From: Streptomyces sp. GKU 895
GTDB lineage: Bacteria > Actinomycetota > Actinomycetes > Streptomycetales > Streptomycetaceae
Direction: 5' to 3'
DNA: 61,103 nt
Assembly: GCA_002027195.1 (NCBI GenBank)
Contig: MWJO01000039.1
Coordinates: 1-61,103 of the forward strand
Shown here: in pieces, positions 28,505 through 37,071 of the stretch
Layout of the letters: every line of letters starts with the position of its first letter
Position numbering within the stretch: the first letter of the stretch is position 1
Notes under the pieces: generated by a model
What the model saw: only the letters and a program-made list of their open reading frames with translations
Databases searched by the model: none
What the model was told of the DNA's origin: nothing
Made by a program: the position numbers and the translations under genes

Positions 28505-28599
28505 CCTGTGAGCCTCCTGGGATTGGTGTTGTCGCATCCCGTGATGTTCCGTCACCACTCCGCCCACCCCCCGCAATTGCGCCTCCCGTAAGGACAAAC

Positions 28600-29298
28600 G
28601 TGGCAGTTCTGTCCATATCTCGCCGTACCGTCGCCCGTTCCGTGCGCGTCCTCGGTGTCGCCACCGCAACCGCCGCGCTCGCGCTCGGTGCCGCCGGCAA
28701 CGCGCTGGCGTGCAACATCAAGGAATTCTCCGCCGAAGCCAAGTGCGACGGCGACAAGGGTGTCATCACCGTCACCGACGTCGACAAGTCCGGCGTCGAG
28801 GCCACCGTCTCCGTGTACCTGGTGGAGAACAACGCCGACGTCCGCATGGTCGGCGAGAAGACGGTGAAGGGCTCCAAGGAGGGCACCACCATCACCTTCG
28901 ACGAGGCCTGGCAGCCCAACGCGGAGTACCGCGTCCACGTGGTCGCCCTGCCCTACATCAAGGGTGACGACATCAGCCCGAACCTGACGACCCCGGCCAC
29001 GGCCTGCAAGACCGAGGAGGAGTCCCCGACCCCGACGGCCACCCCGTCGCCGTCGGAGTCCACCCCGGCCGAGGAGGAGTCCGACAGCCCCGCCCCGTCG
29101 GCCTCCGAGAGCAGCACCGCCCCCGCGGACACGTCGAGCAACGCCCCGACCCCCGCGGCCGGTGAGTCCAACCTCGCCGAGACCGGCGCCAACTCCAACA
29201 CGGGCATGATCGCGGGCATCGCGATCGCCCTGGTCGCCATCGGCGGCGGCGCGGTCTTCTTCGGCCTGCGTCGCCGTGGAGCGAGCAGCAGCCGATAA
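28600..29298 (+). CDS. LAETG-anchored cell-wall surface protein
   Basis: 232 residues from GTG 28600. A signal peptide runs to about residue 37 (LGVATATAALALGAAGNALA). The mature head of about 105 residues (CNIKEFSAEAKCDGDKG, then TVSVYLVENNADV) looks like an immunoglobulin-like beta domain with Cys at both ends. A Ser/Thr/Pro/Glu-rich spacer follows. The sorting signal is LAETG at 192-196, then a membrane helix (MIAGIAIALVAIGGGAVFFG) and RRRGASSSR. LAXTG is the motif used by Streptomyces class E sortases, not the class F enzyme at 16 kb. The protein should be covalently linked to peptidoglycan. Confidence 0.9.
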   Translation: MAVLSISRRTVARSVRVLGVATATAALALGAAGNALACNIKEFSAEAKCDGDKGVITVTDVDKSGVEATVSVYLVENNADVRMVGEKTVKGSKEGTTITFDEAWQPNAEYRVHVVALPYIKGDDISPNLTTPATACKTEEESPTPTATPSPSESTPAEEESDSPAPSASESSTAPADTSSNAPTPAAGESNLAETGANSNTGMIAGIAIALVAIGGGAVFFGLRRRGASSSR

Positions 29299-29314
29299 GC
29301 CCGGCACGCACACC

Positions 29315-29351
29315 GGTGTGGCCCGTCCTCCGTCAGGGGACGGGCCACACC
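29315..29351. terminator. Bidirectional terminator hairpin
   Basis: Perfect 14 bp stem GGTGTGGCCCGTCC / GGACGGGCCACACC with a 9-base loop, between the convergent LAETG protein and thiamine ATPase genes. Confidence 0.88.
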
Positions 29352-29411
29352 CATGTCACCCTGGACAGCAAGCCTGCCGACCGGTCCCCGGACGCCTCAT
29401 ATGCCCGCCGA

Positions 29412-30428
29412 TCAGCCCAGTACGACGATTTCGGCCGCGTCGAACTCCACCCCGACCGTGTCCCCCACCTCCGGCGCCGCCCGCAGCGCACACGCCGCCT
29501 CCAGCACCGGCGCGCCCCCCTCCGGCCGCAGCCGTACGGCGACATGCATGCCCTTGAAGGTGCGCGCGACGACGCAACAGCGCAACCCGGCGTCCACGAG
29601 CCGCACCCCCGCGGGCCGCACCAGCAGGCTCCGCGTCCCCTGGGGAGCCCCCTCGGGCACCGGCACCTTGCCCCACGGCGTGTCGGCGGCCTCCCCGGCC
29701 ACCGTGCCCTCGACGACGTTCTCGAACCCGAGGAACCGCGCCACGAACTCGTCGGCGGGCCGCTGCCACACCTCGAGCGGTGTACCGGACTGAGCGATCC
29801 GCCCGTCCCGCATCACCACCACCCGGTCGGCGAGCGCGAACGCCTCCCCCTGGTCGTGCGTGACCGCCAGCACGGTCGTCCCCAACCGCCCGAACAGCTC
29901 CCGCAGTTCGACGACGAGCCGCTCCCGCAGCGAACGGTCCAACTGCCCGAGCGGCTCGTCCAGCATCAGCAACCGGGGCCGGGGCGCGAGCGCCCGCGCC
30001 AGCGCCACCCGCTGCTGCTCACCCCCGGAGAGCCCCGCGACGGCCCGCCCGGCGGCTCCGGGCAGCCCGACGAGGTCGAGCAACTCGCCCACCCGCTCGC
30101 CCTGTTCCCCCTTCGGGACCCCGTGCATCCGCAGCCCGAACGCCACGTTCGCGCCCACGTCCCGCTGCGGGAACAGCTGATGGTCCTGGAACATCAGCCC
30201 GACCCCGCGCTTGTGCGCGGCCACCCCCACCTGATCGCGCCCGTCCAGCGACACCCGACCGGCGTCGAGGTGTTGCAGCCCGGCCACCACCCGCAGCAGC
30301 GTCGACTTGCCGCTCCCGCTCGGCCCGAGCACACACACGATCTCGTGCTCGGCGACCGACAGGTCGACCCCGTCCAGGACGGCCCGCCCGCCGAAGCGAA
30401 CCGTCGCGTCCTCCAGCGCCAGCAGCAT
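29412..30428 (-). CDS. thiQ: Thiamine-type ABC transporter ATP-binding protein
   Basis: 338 residues. Walker A is GPSGSGKST (35-43), Q-loop MFQDHQLFPQ, signature LSGGEQQR, Walker B LLMLDEP, and H-loop VTHD. A C-terminal OB-like regulatory region (about 240-338, including VRPAGVRLVDAG) resembles the TOBE domain of the iron/molybdate/thiamine import class. The start overlaps the permease stop by one base. The operon starts with a TPP riboswitch, which points to thiamine or its precursors rather than iron or spermidine. Confidence 0.87.
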   Translation of the reverse strand: MLLALEDATVRFGGRAVLDGVDLSVAEHEIVCVLGPSGSGKSTLLRVVAGLQHLDAGRVSLDGRDQVGVAAHKRGVGLMFQDHQLFPQRDVGANVAFGLRMHGVPKGEQGERVGELLDLVGLPGAAGRAVAGLSGGEQQRVALARALAPRPRLLMLDEPLGQLDRSLRERLVVELRELFGRLGTTVLAVTHDQGEAFALADRVVVMRDGRIAQSGTPLEVWQRPADEFVARFLGFENVVEGTVAGEAADTPWGKVPVPEGAPQGTRSLLVRPAGVRLVDAGLRCCVVARTFKGMHVAVRLRPEGGAPVLEAACALRAAPEVGDTVGVEFDAAEIVVLG

Positions 30429-32092
30429 CAGAACTCACCCGTCCGATCGGTCCGCAGCCGCTCCAGGACCAGCAGCGCCACCGCGCACACCACCATCAGA
30501 ATCGTCGAAAGGGCCATCGCCTGCCCGTAGTTGAGGTCGCCGGCCCGCCCCAGCAGCCGCGCCACCGCGACCGGCAGCGTCGGGTTGTCGGGCCGCGCGA
30601 TGAACACGGTCGCCCCGAACTCCCCCAGCGACACGGCGAAGGCGAAGCCCGCCGCGATCAGCAACGCCCGCCGCACCAGCGGCAGATCGACCTCCCGCCA
30701 CACCCGCCAGGGTGACGCCCCGAGCACGGCCGCCGCCTCCCGCAGCCGCTGGTCCACCGCCCGCAGCACCGGCAGCATGGTCCGTACGACGAAGGGCACC
30801 CCGACCAGCGCCTGCGCGAGCGGCACCAGGATCCAGGAGGCCCGCAGATCCAGCGGGGGCTCGTCGAGGGCGATCAGGAACCCGAACCCCACGGTCACCG
30901 CGGACACCCCGAGCGGCAGCATCAGCAGCGCGTCGAAGCCCCGTACGAACCGCCCCGCGTCCCGTCGCGTGAGCGCCGCCGCGGCGAGCCCCCCGATCAG
31001 CACCGCGATGGCGGTGGCGGCGACGGCGTACTGAAGGGAGTTCCCGATCGCCTCGATCGGCGGCACCAGGAACACGCCCCCGTCGGCCGAGGTCAGCGCC
31101 CGGTAGTAGCCGAAGTCCGGTGCGTCGAGGGAGCGTTGCACGAGCACCGCGAGCGGCAGCACCAGCAGGACGGTGATCGTGGCCAGCACCCCGGCGAGGA
31201 GCGCCCACTGCCCGGCCCCGCGCGGCCGGCGGGCGGTCGTCTCGGGCGCGACGAGGCGCAGCACGCTCTCCCGGCGCCGTACGGTCCACGCGTGCACGGC
31301 GAGGATCGCGCCCACGGCCGCGAACTGCACCAGAGTCAGCACAGCGGCCGTACCGAGGTCGAAGATCTCCGAGGTCTGCCGGTAGATCTCCACTTCCAGT
31401 GTCGAGAAGGTCGGCCCGCCGAGGATCTGCACGACCCCGAAGGAGGTGAAGGTGAAGAGGAAGACCATGAGGGCGGCCGCGGCCACGGCCGGCGCGAGCG
31501 CGGGCAGCGTGACCTTCCGCCAGGCCCGCCACGAGGACGCGCCCAGCATCCGCGCGGCCTCCTCCTGCCGCGGGTCGAGTTGCCCCCACAGCCCGCCCAC
31601 CGTCCGTACGACGACGGCGTAGTTGAAGAAGACGTGGGCGAGCAGGATCGCCCACACGGTGGTGTCGAGCCGTACGCCCCACAGCTCGTCGAGCAGCCCA
31701 CCGCGCCCGACCAGTGCGAGGAACGCCGTACCGACGACCACCGTCGGCAGCACGAACGGGACCGTGACGACGGCCCGCAGGACCTGCTTGCCGGGGAAGT
31801 CGTAGCGGGCGAACACATACGCGCCCGGCAGCGCGACCGCGAGCGTCAGCGCGGTCGAGGCGAGCGCCTGCCAGGTGGTGAACCACAGCACGTGCCGGAT
31901 GTCGGACTGCGCGAGCACGTCCGTGATCCGCCCGAACTGCCAGGTCCCGTCCGCCTTGAGCCCGCGCGCGACGATCGCGGCGACGGGCCAGGCGAAGAAG
32001 AGTCCGAAGAACGCGACGGGCACGGCCATGAGGCCGAGCCGCGTCACGCTGCCCCGGAAACGCGGGGTTACTTCAGTACGAGCGAGGTCCAC
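30428..32092 (-). CDS. thiP: Thiamine-type ABC transporter permease (fused double domain)
   Basis: 554 residues with two consecutive BPD-transporter domains of about six helices each, as in ThiP and FbpB. EAA-type loops read EAARMLGASSWRAWRKVTLP in the first half and REAAAVLGASPWRVWREVDLP-like sequence in the second. GTG 32092 gives a 25 bp overlap with the binding-protein gene; a later GTG at 32047 is a possible alternative start, and neither has a strong ribosome site. It forms the membrane channel for the adjacent binding protein and ATPase. Confidence 0.87.
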   Translation of the reverse strand: MDLARTEVTPRFRGSVTRLGLMAVPVAFFGLFFAWPVAAIVARGLKADGTWQFGRITDVLAQSDIRHVLWFTTWQALASTALTLAVALPGAYVFARYDFPGKQVLRAVVTVPFVLPTVVVGTAFLALVGRGGLLDELWGVRLDTTVWAILLAHVFFNYAVVVRTVGGLWGQLDPRQEEAARMLGASSWRAWRKVTLPALAPAVAAAALMVFLFTFTSFGVVQILGGPTFSTLEVEIYRQTSEIFDLGTAAVLTLVQFAAVGAILAVHAWTVRRRESVLRLVAPETTARRPRGAGQWALLAGVLATITVLLVLPLAVLVQRSLDAPDFGYYRALTSADGGVFLVPPIEAIGNSLQYAVAATAIAVLIGGLAAAALTRRDAGRFVRGFDALLMLPLGVSAVTVGFGFLIALDEPPLDLRASWILVPLAQALVGVPFVVRTMLPVLRAVDQRLREAAAVLGASPWRVWREVDLPLVRRALLIAAGFAFAVSLGEFGATVFIARPDNPTLPVAVARLLGRAGDLNYGQAMALSTILMVVCAVALLVLERLRTDRTGEF

Positions 32093-33138
32093 GACTTGAC
32101 CCAGTCGTCACGGTTGTCGGCGATCTTCGCCGGGTCCATGGTCTCGGGGTCCTTGGCGGCGGGACCGTACTTCGTGAACTCGGCGGGCACGGCGGCGCCC
32201 TCCACCACCGGGTAGACGAACATGTTGAGCGGCATGTCCTCCTGGTACTTCTTGGTCAGGAGGAAGTCGATGAGGGCCTTGCCGCCCGTGCTGTTCTTCG
32301 CGTTGCTCAGCAGTCCCGCGTACTCGACCTGCCGGAAGCAGGTGCCGTCGACGACACCGGTCGGCGCGGTCGAGGGCTTCGGGTCGGCGTAGATGACCTC
32401 GGCGGGCGGCGAGGAGGCGTACGAGACGACGAGCGGCCGGTCGGCCTTCGCCTTCTTGCCGCCGGCGGACCCGGAGAACTCCTCGTTGTAGGCCTGCTCC
32501 CAGCCGTCGACGACCTTGACGCCGTTGGCCTTGAGCTTGGTCCAGTACGCCTCCCAGCCGTCGTCGCCGTACTTGGCGGCGGTACCGAGCAGGAACCCGA
32601 GCCCCGGCGAGGAGGTGGAGGCGTTCTCGGTGACGAGGAGGTCCTTGTAGGCGGGCTTGACCAGGTCGTCGTACGACGTGGGCGGCTGGAGCTTGTGCTT
32701 GCTGAACCAGGCCTTGTCGTAGTTGAGGCAGATGTCGCCGGTGTCGATGGGCGTGACCTTGTCCCCGTCGACCCGGTAGCCGGGCTTGATGGTGTCGGCG
32801 GCCTTGGCCTCGTACGACTGGAACAGTCCGTTGTCGAGCGCCCGGGACAGCAGGGTGTTGTCGACGCCGAAGAAGACGTCGCCCTGCGGGTTGTCCTTGG
32901 TCAGGATCGCCTTGTTGACGGCCTGCCCGGCGTCGCCGTCCTCCAGGACCTTGACCTTGTAGCCGGACTCCTTCTCGAAGGCGGCGAGGACGCTCTTGGA
33001 GACGGCCCACGAGTTGTGGCTGACGAGCGTGACGGTCTTGGACTCGCTCTGGGAGCCGCCCTCGTCGGACGACCCGCACGCGGACAGCGCGACCAGGCCG
33101 AGGCCGACGACGACAGCACAGTACTTCTTGCTACTCAC
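32068..33138 (-). CDS. thiB: Thiamine ABC transporter substrate-binding lipoprotein
   Basis: 356 residues from GTG 33138. Signal with lipobox LSAC (VVVGLGLVALSACGSSDEGG). The mature protein has the ThiB/TbpA pattern: VTLVSHNSWAVSKSVLAAFE, QGDVFFGVDNTLLSRAL, CLNYDKAWF and ENASTSSPGLGFLLGTAAKYG. Length and motifs match periplasmic thiamine-binding proteins. It is the first gene of the operon, directly behind a TPP riboswitch. The ligand could be thiamine, TMP or TPP. Confidence 0.92.
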   Translation of the reverse strand: MSSKKYCAVVVGLGLVALSACGSSDEGGSQSESKTVTLVSHNSWAVSKSVLAAFEKESGYKVKVLEDGDAGQAVNKAILTKDNPQGDVFFGVDNTLLSRALDNGLFQSYEAKAADTIKPGYRVDGDKVTPIDTGDICLNYDKAWFSKHKLQPPTSYDDLVKPAYKDLLVTENASTSSPGLGFLLGTAAKYGDDGWEAYWTKLKANGVKVVDGWEQAYNEEFSGSAGGKKAKADRPLVVSYASSPPAEVIYADPKPSTAPTGVVDGTCFRQVEYAGLLSNAKNSTGGKALIDFLLTKKYQEDMPLNMFVYPVVEGAAVPAEFTKYGPAAKDPETMDPAKIADNRDDWVKSWTSLVLK

Positions 33139-33149
33139 GGTGATGACCG

Positions 33150-33236
33150 AACTTCCTACCCAGAATGACCTGGGCGAGGTTCAGAGGGTCTGCGGCCCGA
33201 CGGCCGCACTCTCAGCGCTGTGGCGCTCCCCTGTCG
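33150..33236 (-). ncRNA. TPP (THI-element) riboswitch
   Basis: Read on the minus strand, the leader has the conserved THI pieces in order: ACAGGGGAGC, GCTGAGAG, then CCCTCTGAACCT, then CCAGGTCATTCTGG and GTAGGAAG. A variable GC-rich stem (TGCGGCCGTCGGGCCGCA) lies in the middle as expected for P3. It ends 12 bases before the GTG start of the binding-protein gene. The only purine-rich segment before the start (GTAGGAAG) is part of the closing helix, so TPP binding would most simply block translation initiation. Confidence 0.93.
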
Positions 33237-33254
33237 GATAGATATATGAAGTTA

Positions 33255-33284
33255 GGTATACGAAGGTGTTCTTGCGACGGTCAG
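33255..33284 (-). promoter_or_regulatory. Candidate promoter of the thiamine transport operon
   Basis: On the minus strand CTGACC (33284-33279) and TATACC (33260-33255) are 18 bases apart. Each matches the vegetative consensus at four of six positions. Transcription would start about 10 bases before the TPP riboswitch. The region is AT-rich compared with its surroundings. Confidence 0.45.
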
Positions 33285-33285
33285 A

Positions 33286-34392
33286 CTACCGTTCGCCGGC
33301 CGCGAGCTGACCGCAGGCCCCGTCGATCTCCTGGCCACGGGTGTCCCGGACGGTCACCGGCACGCCGTGCGCGGCGATGGCCTCGACGAAGGCCTTCTCG
33401 TCCTCGGGCCGCGAGGCGGTCCACTTCGAGCCCGGGGTCGGGTTGAGCGGGATGAGATTGACGTGCACGGGCTTGCCGCGCAGCAGCCGCCCGAGCCGGT
33501 CCCCACGCCATGCCTGGTCGTTGATGTCCCGGATGAGCGCGTACTCGATCGACAGCCGCCGCCCGGACTTCTCGACGTACTCGAACCCGGCGTCGAGCAC
33601 CTCGCGCACCTTCCAGCGCGTGTTCACGGGGACGAGGGTGTCGCGCAGCTCGTCATCGGGAGCGTGCAGCGAGATGGCGAGCCGGCACTTGAACCCTTCG
33701 TCGGCGAACCGGTGAATGGCCGGCACCAGCCCGACCGTCGAGACGGTGATACCCCGCTGCGACAGCCCGAGCCCGTCCGGAGCCGGATCGGTCAGCGCAC
33801 GGATCGACTGCACGACCCGCTTGTAGTTGGCGAGGGGCTCGCCCATGCCCATGAAGACGATGTTGGAGAGCCGCGCGGGCCCACCGGGCACCTCCCCGTC
33901 CCGGAGCGCGCGCATCCCGTCGACGATCTGATGGACGATCTCGGCGGTGGACAGGTTCCGGTCCAGCCCCGCCTGCCCGGTGGCGCAGAAGGGGCAGTTC
34001 ATCCCACACCCGGCCTGCGACGAGATGCACATCGTGACCCGGTCGGGATACCGCATCAGCACCGACTCGACGAGCGTCCCGTCGAACAGCCGCCACAGCG
34101 TCTTGCGCGTGGTCCCCTGGTCGGTCGACAGGTGCCGGACGACGGTCATCAGCTCAGGAAGCAGCGCCTCCTGCAGCTTGCCGCGAGCGCCGGCCGGAAT
34201 GTCCGTCCACTGCTCCGGGTCGTGCGCGTACCGCGCGAAGTAGTGCTGCGAGAGCTGCTTGGCACGAAACGGCTTCTCACCGATCTCGGCCACGACATCC
34301 TTGCGCTCGGCAGGAGTGAGATCGGCAAGGTGCCGCGGCGGCTTCTTGGCTCCGCGCGGGGCGACGAAAGTGAGTTCTCCGGGCTTAGGCAT
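33286..34392 (-). CDS. rlmN: 23S rRNA (adenine-2503-C2)-methyltransferase RlmN
   Basis: Radical-SAM enzyme of 368 aa that methylates A2503 of 23S rRNA and A37 of some tRNAs. The cluster motif is CGMNCPFC (CxxxCxxC) in the middle, with a GEP motif in FMGMGEPLANY. The SAM region contains ISLHAPDDELRDTLVPVN. The catalytic C-terminal Cys is in EIDGACGQL. ATG 34392 gives MPKPGELTFVAPRGAKKPPR, the usual Streptomyces N-terminus. Its 3' end lies very close to the divergent promoter region of the thiamine operon. Confidence 0.96.
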   Translation of the reverse strand: MPKPGELTFVAPRGAKKPPRHLADLTPAERKDVVAEIGEKPFRAKQLSQHYFARYAHDPEQWTDIPAGARGKLQEALLPELMTVVRHLSTDQGTTRKTLWRLFDGTLVESVLMRYPDRVTMCISSQAGCGMNCPFCATGQAGLDRNLSTAEIVHQIVDGMRALRDGEVPGGPARLSNIVFMGMGEPLANYKRVVQSIRALTDPAPDGLGLSQRGITVSTVGLVPAIHRFADEGFKCRLAISLHAPDDELRDTLVPVNTRWKVREVLDAGFEYVEKSGRRLSIEYALIRDINDQAWRGDRLGRLLRGKPVHVNLIPLNPTPGSKWTASRPEDEKAFVEAIAAHGVPVTVRDTRGQEIDGACGQLAAGER

Positions 34393-34536
34393 GGCTGTAC
34401 CAGTGTCGCAGATCGAACGGAGTGACTCCTGCCCCCGCCCGTCACCGAGGGTGACCGATGATTTCCCCACGCGGGACGGGTCTTCCTGCCGTACGTTCCC
34501 GACGTTCCCGTCCGCCAGCCACCGGAAGTGATGACA

Positions 34537-35307
34537 ATGCCGTACGCCAAGGTCAACGGCCTGGAGATGTACTACGAGATCCACGGCGCCGCCCACGCCG
34601 ACCGCCGCCCGCTGGTGCTGCTGCACGGCGGCGTCACCACCATCGGGCTGTCCTTCGGCGCCGTACTGCCCGCCTTGGCGGCGGAGCGCCAGGTCATCGC
34701 CCCGGAGCTCCAGGGGCACGGCCACACGGCCGACACGGACCGCGCCCTGACCGTCCCGCACCTCGCCTCCGACGTCGTGGCCCTGCTCGACGAGCTCGGC
34801 GTCCCGCAGGCCGACCTCCTCGGCTACAGCCTCGGCGGGCTGACCGCGCTGGAGATCGCGGTACGGCATCCCGACCGCGTCGGCCGGCTGGTCGTGGTCT
34901 CCGCCCAGTACAGCCAGGACGGCGTACGGGAGGAGATCCGCACCCCCGACTACAGCTCCCCGCTGCTGCCGACGCAGGCCGACTTCCAGGACATGGCCGA
35001 CGCGTACGCCGCCGTCGCCCCGTATCCCGAGCGCTTCCAGGACTTCCTCGGCAAGGTCTCGGCGGCCGCCCAGGCGCCGCTGCCCTGGACCGCGGACGAC
35101 CTGCGCGGTCTGACGGCGCCCACGCTGCTGCTGATCGGCGACCGCGACTTCGTGCACGTCGAGCACGCGGCCGAGATGCAGCGCCTGATCCCCGACGCCC
35201 GACTGGCCGTGCTGCCCGGCACCACGCACATGACGGTCCTGCGGCGGCCGCCCGTGGTGCTGCCGCTGCTGGAGGACTTCCTGACCGCGCCGTCCGCGCG
35301 GTCCTAG
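34537..35307 (+). CDS. Alpha/beta-hydrolase fold protein
   Basis: About 256 residues. Oxyanion motif LVLLHGG, nucleophile elbow GYSLGG (Ser), acid in LIGDRDFVHVEH (Asp) and catalytic His in GTTHMTVL, all in the expected order. There is no signal peptide. Three starts are possible (GTG 34528, ATG 34531, ATG 34537); the last has GGAAG eight bases upstream and gives MPYAKVNGLEMYYEIHG. Substrate is unknown; many relatives are annotated loosely as esterases or haloperoxidases. It overlaps the convergent SRPBCC gene by 4 bp. Confidence 0.87.
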   Translation: MPYAKVNGLEMYYEIHGAAHADRRPLVLLHGGVTTIGLSFGAVLPALAAERQVIAPELQGHGHTADTDRALTVPHLASDVVALLDELGVPQADLLGYSLGGLTALEIAVRHPDRVGRLVVVSAQYSQDGVREEIRTPDYSSPLLPTQADFQDMADAYAAVAPYPERFQDFLGKVSAAAQAPLPWTADDLRGLTAPTLLLIGDRDFVHVEHAAEMQRLIPDARLAVLPGTTHMTVLRRPPVVLPLLEDFLTAPSARS

Positions 35308-35753
35308 CCGGTCGGCCGCTCCAGGCACTCCTTGAGCAGCTGCTCGTCCCGCGGGAGTTCCTTGCGGACCTGCGGGCGGACCACGAGGGGGACCAGCGCC
35401 CTGCCGAGCCCGTGCCCCTCGAAGTCGATCTCTATCGTCACGCGGGACCTCCGCCCGTCGTCGAGCGGTTCGATCTCACCGTGGGTACGGGGCCGGACGG
35501 GCCCGGAGATCCCGTGCAGGTCCCAGCTGTGCGGAGGGTCGAGCTCGTCGAACTCGACGGTCATCGGGACCTGGCGGTTCCCGATCCGCCGGGTGACCCG
35601 GACCCGGGAGCCGGCATGGATCGGCCCCTCCTCAAGTGGCTCCGCCTTGACGGCGCTCAGCTGCCATTCCGGCAGATGGGAGGGGTCGGTGATGTACGCG
35701 TAGACGTCTTCGGGACTGCGGTCGACGTCGATCACTTCACGGATGGCGGGCAT
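35304..35753 (-). CDS. SRPBCC-family protein
   Basis: 149 residues with the START/Bet v1-like helix-grip layout: IREVIDVDRSPEDVYAYITD, then SHLPEWQLSAVKAEPLEEGP, GSRVRVTRRIGNRQVP and SRVTIEIDFEGHGLGRALVP. These proteins bind hydrophobic ligands or act as cyclases, co-chaperones or toxins; no specific role is visible. It is convergent with the hydrolase and separated from cdsA by a terminator hairpin. Confidence 0.83.
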   Translation of the reverse strand: MPAIREVIDVDRSPEDVYAYITDPSHLPEWQLSAVKAEPLEEGPIHAGSRVRVTRRIGNRQVPMTVEFDELDPPHSWDLHGISGPVRPRTHGEIEPLDDGRRSRVTIEIDFEGHGLGRALVPLVVRPQVRKELPRDEQLLKECLERPTG

Positions 35754-35831
35754 GACGCCCTCCTTCCAGGGCGATCCCCTTCGAGGGCTTACAGGGAAAT
35801 CGTCCCACCGGACCGCCCCCGAGAACAGCAG

Positions 35832-35855
35832 AAGCCCCCGCCTCAGCGGGGGCTT
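35832..35855 (-). terminator. Terminator hairpin after cdsA
   Basis: Perfect 10 bp stem AAGCCCCCGC / GCGGGGGCTT with a 4-base loop, 44 bases after the cdsA stop in the minus direction. The following minus-strand bases (CTGCTGTTCT) are modestly T-rich. Confidence 0.85.
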
Positions 35856-35898
35856 CCCCAGTCATCCGTACGCGGGTCGGCGTCCGTCTGTACGCCGG

Positions 35899-37071
35899 TC
35901 AGCCAGAGCCCACGAACAGCACCAGCAGCAGCCACACGACAGGAGCCGTCGGCAACAGCGAGTCCAGCCGGTCCATGATGCCCCCGTGCCCCGGCAGCAG
36001 CGTGCCCATGTCCTTGATGCCGAGGTCGCGCTTGATCATCGACTCGCCGAGGTCACCGAGCGTCGCGCTCGCCGCCACCGCGAGGCCCAGCAGCAGCCCC
36101 TGCCACCAGGTGCCGTCGTCGATCAGGAACTGCATGCACAGCGCGCCCGCCACCATCGCGAAGGACACCGCGCCCAGCAGGCCCTCACGGGTCTTGCCGG
36201 GGCTGATGCGCGGCGCGAGCTTGTGCTTGCCGAAGCGCCAGCCGACGGCGTACGCCCCGGTGTCGCTGACGACCGTGAGGAGCAGGAACGTCAGCACCCG
36301 CTGCGGCCCGTCGTCGGCGGTGAGCATCATCGCGACGAACGTGGCCAGGAACGGGACGTAGAAGGCCGCGAAGACGCCCGCGGTGACGTCCTTCAGATAG
36401 CCCTCCGGCGGTTCGGTCATCCGCCAGACCAGCACCGCCAGCGCGGTGAGCGCCATCGCCACCCACGCGCCCTCGGCGTCCCGGACGTATCCGGCGACGA
36501 CCATGGCCGCACCGCCGACCGCCAGCGGCACGAGGGGCGCCCTGATGCCCTTGCGCTCCTCCAGCCGCGAGGTCAGCTCCCACAGTCCGACGACCACGGC
36601 GACCGCTATCACGCCGACGAAGACGGCCTTGACGACGAAGAGCGAGGCGACGATGACCACACCGAGCCCGACGCCGACCCCTATGGCCGCGCCCAGGTCA
36701 CGCCCCGCGCTCTTCTTCTGCGGCGCGGAAGCCGGCTGCGGGGCGTCGGGCATGGGCTCCGGATTCTGCGTCTGCGGCGCCGCCGCTCGGGGCTGCGCCG
36801 ACGTGGTCTGGTCGCGGAACGTCCCGTCCCGGAACGTCTCGTCCCGGAACAAGGGGCCACTCAGCCGAGCGGCCCCCCGGTCGTCATCCTGGTCTCCGCC
36901 ATACGCGGGTACGTCGGGCACGATGGGCATGGGGCGAGTCTGCTGCGCCTCAGGCGCATCGTACGCGGGACCCGCCGGGGCGGCCCCCTGGACAGGCCCC
37001 TGGTCGGTGGGCCCCCAGTACCCGGCGTGTGGCCCGGCCCCAGGCGGAGAGCCCCAGGAAGAGTCGTTCAT
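35899..37071 (-). CDS. cdsA: Phosphatidate cytidylyltransferase CdsA
   Basis: Makes CDP-diacylglycerol from phosphatidate and CTP for phospholipid synthesis. 390 residues: a proline-rich, disordered head (1-122) containing three tandem FRDxTF units, then about eight transmembrane helices. The family signature is at the C-terminus: GDLGESMIKRDLGIKDMG and LPGHGGIMDRLDSL, with the catalytic Asp residues. The extended head is usual in Streptomyces CdsA. It overlaps the frr stop by one base, so it is the last gene of the rpsB-tsf-pyrH-frr-cdsA series. Confidence 0.95.
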   Translation of the reverse strand: MNDSSWGSPPGAGPHAGYWGPTDQGPVQGAAPAGPAYDAPEAQQTRPMPIVPDVPAYGGDQDDDRGAARLSGPLFRDETFRDGTFRDQTTSAQPRAAAPQTQNPEPMPDAPQPASAPQKKSAGRDLGAAIGVGVGLGVVIVASLFVVKAVFVGVIAVAVVVGLWELTSRLEERKGIRAPLVPLAVGGAAMVVAGYVRDAEGAWVAMALTALAVLVWRMTEPPEGYLKDVTAGVFAAFYVPFLATFVAMMLTADDGPQRVLTFLLLTVVSDTGAYAVGWRFGKHKLAPRISPGKTREGLLGAVSFAMVAGALCMQFLIDDGTWWQGLLLGLAVAASATLGDLGESMIKRDLGIKDMGTLLPGHGGIMDRLDSLLPTAPVVWLLLVLFVGSG

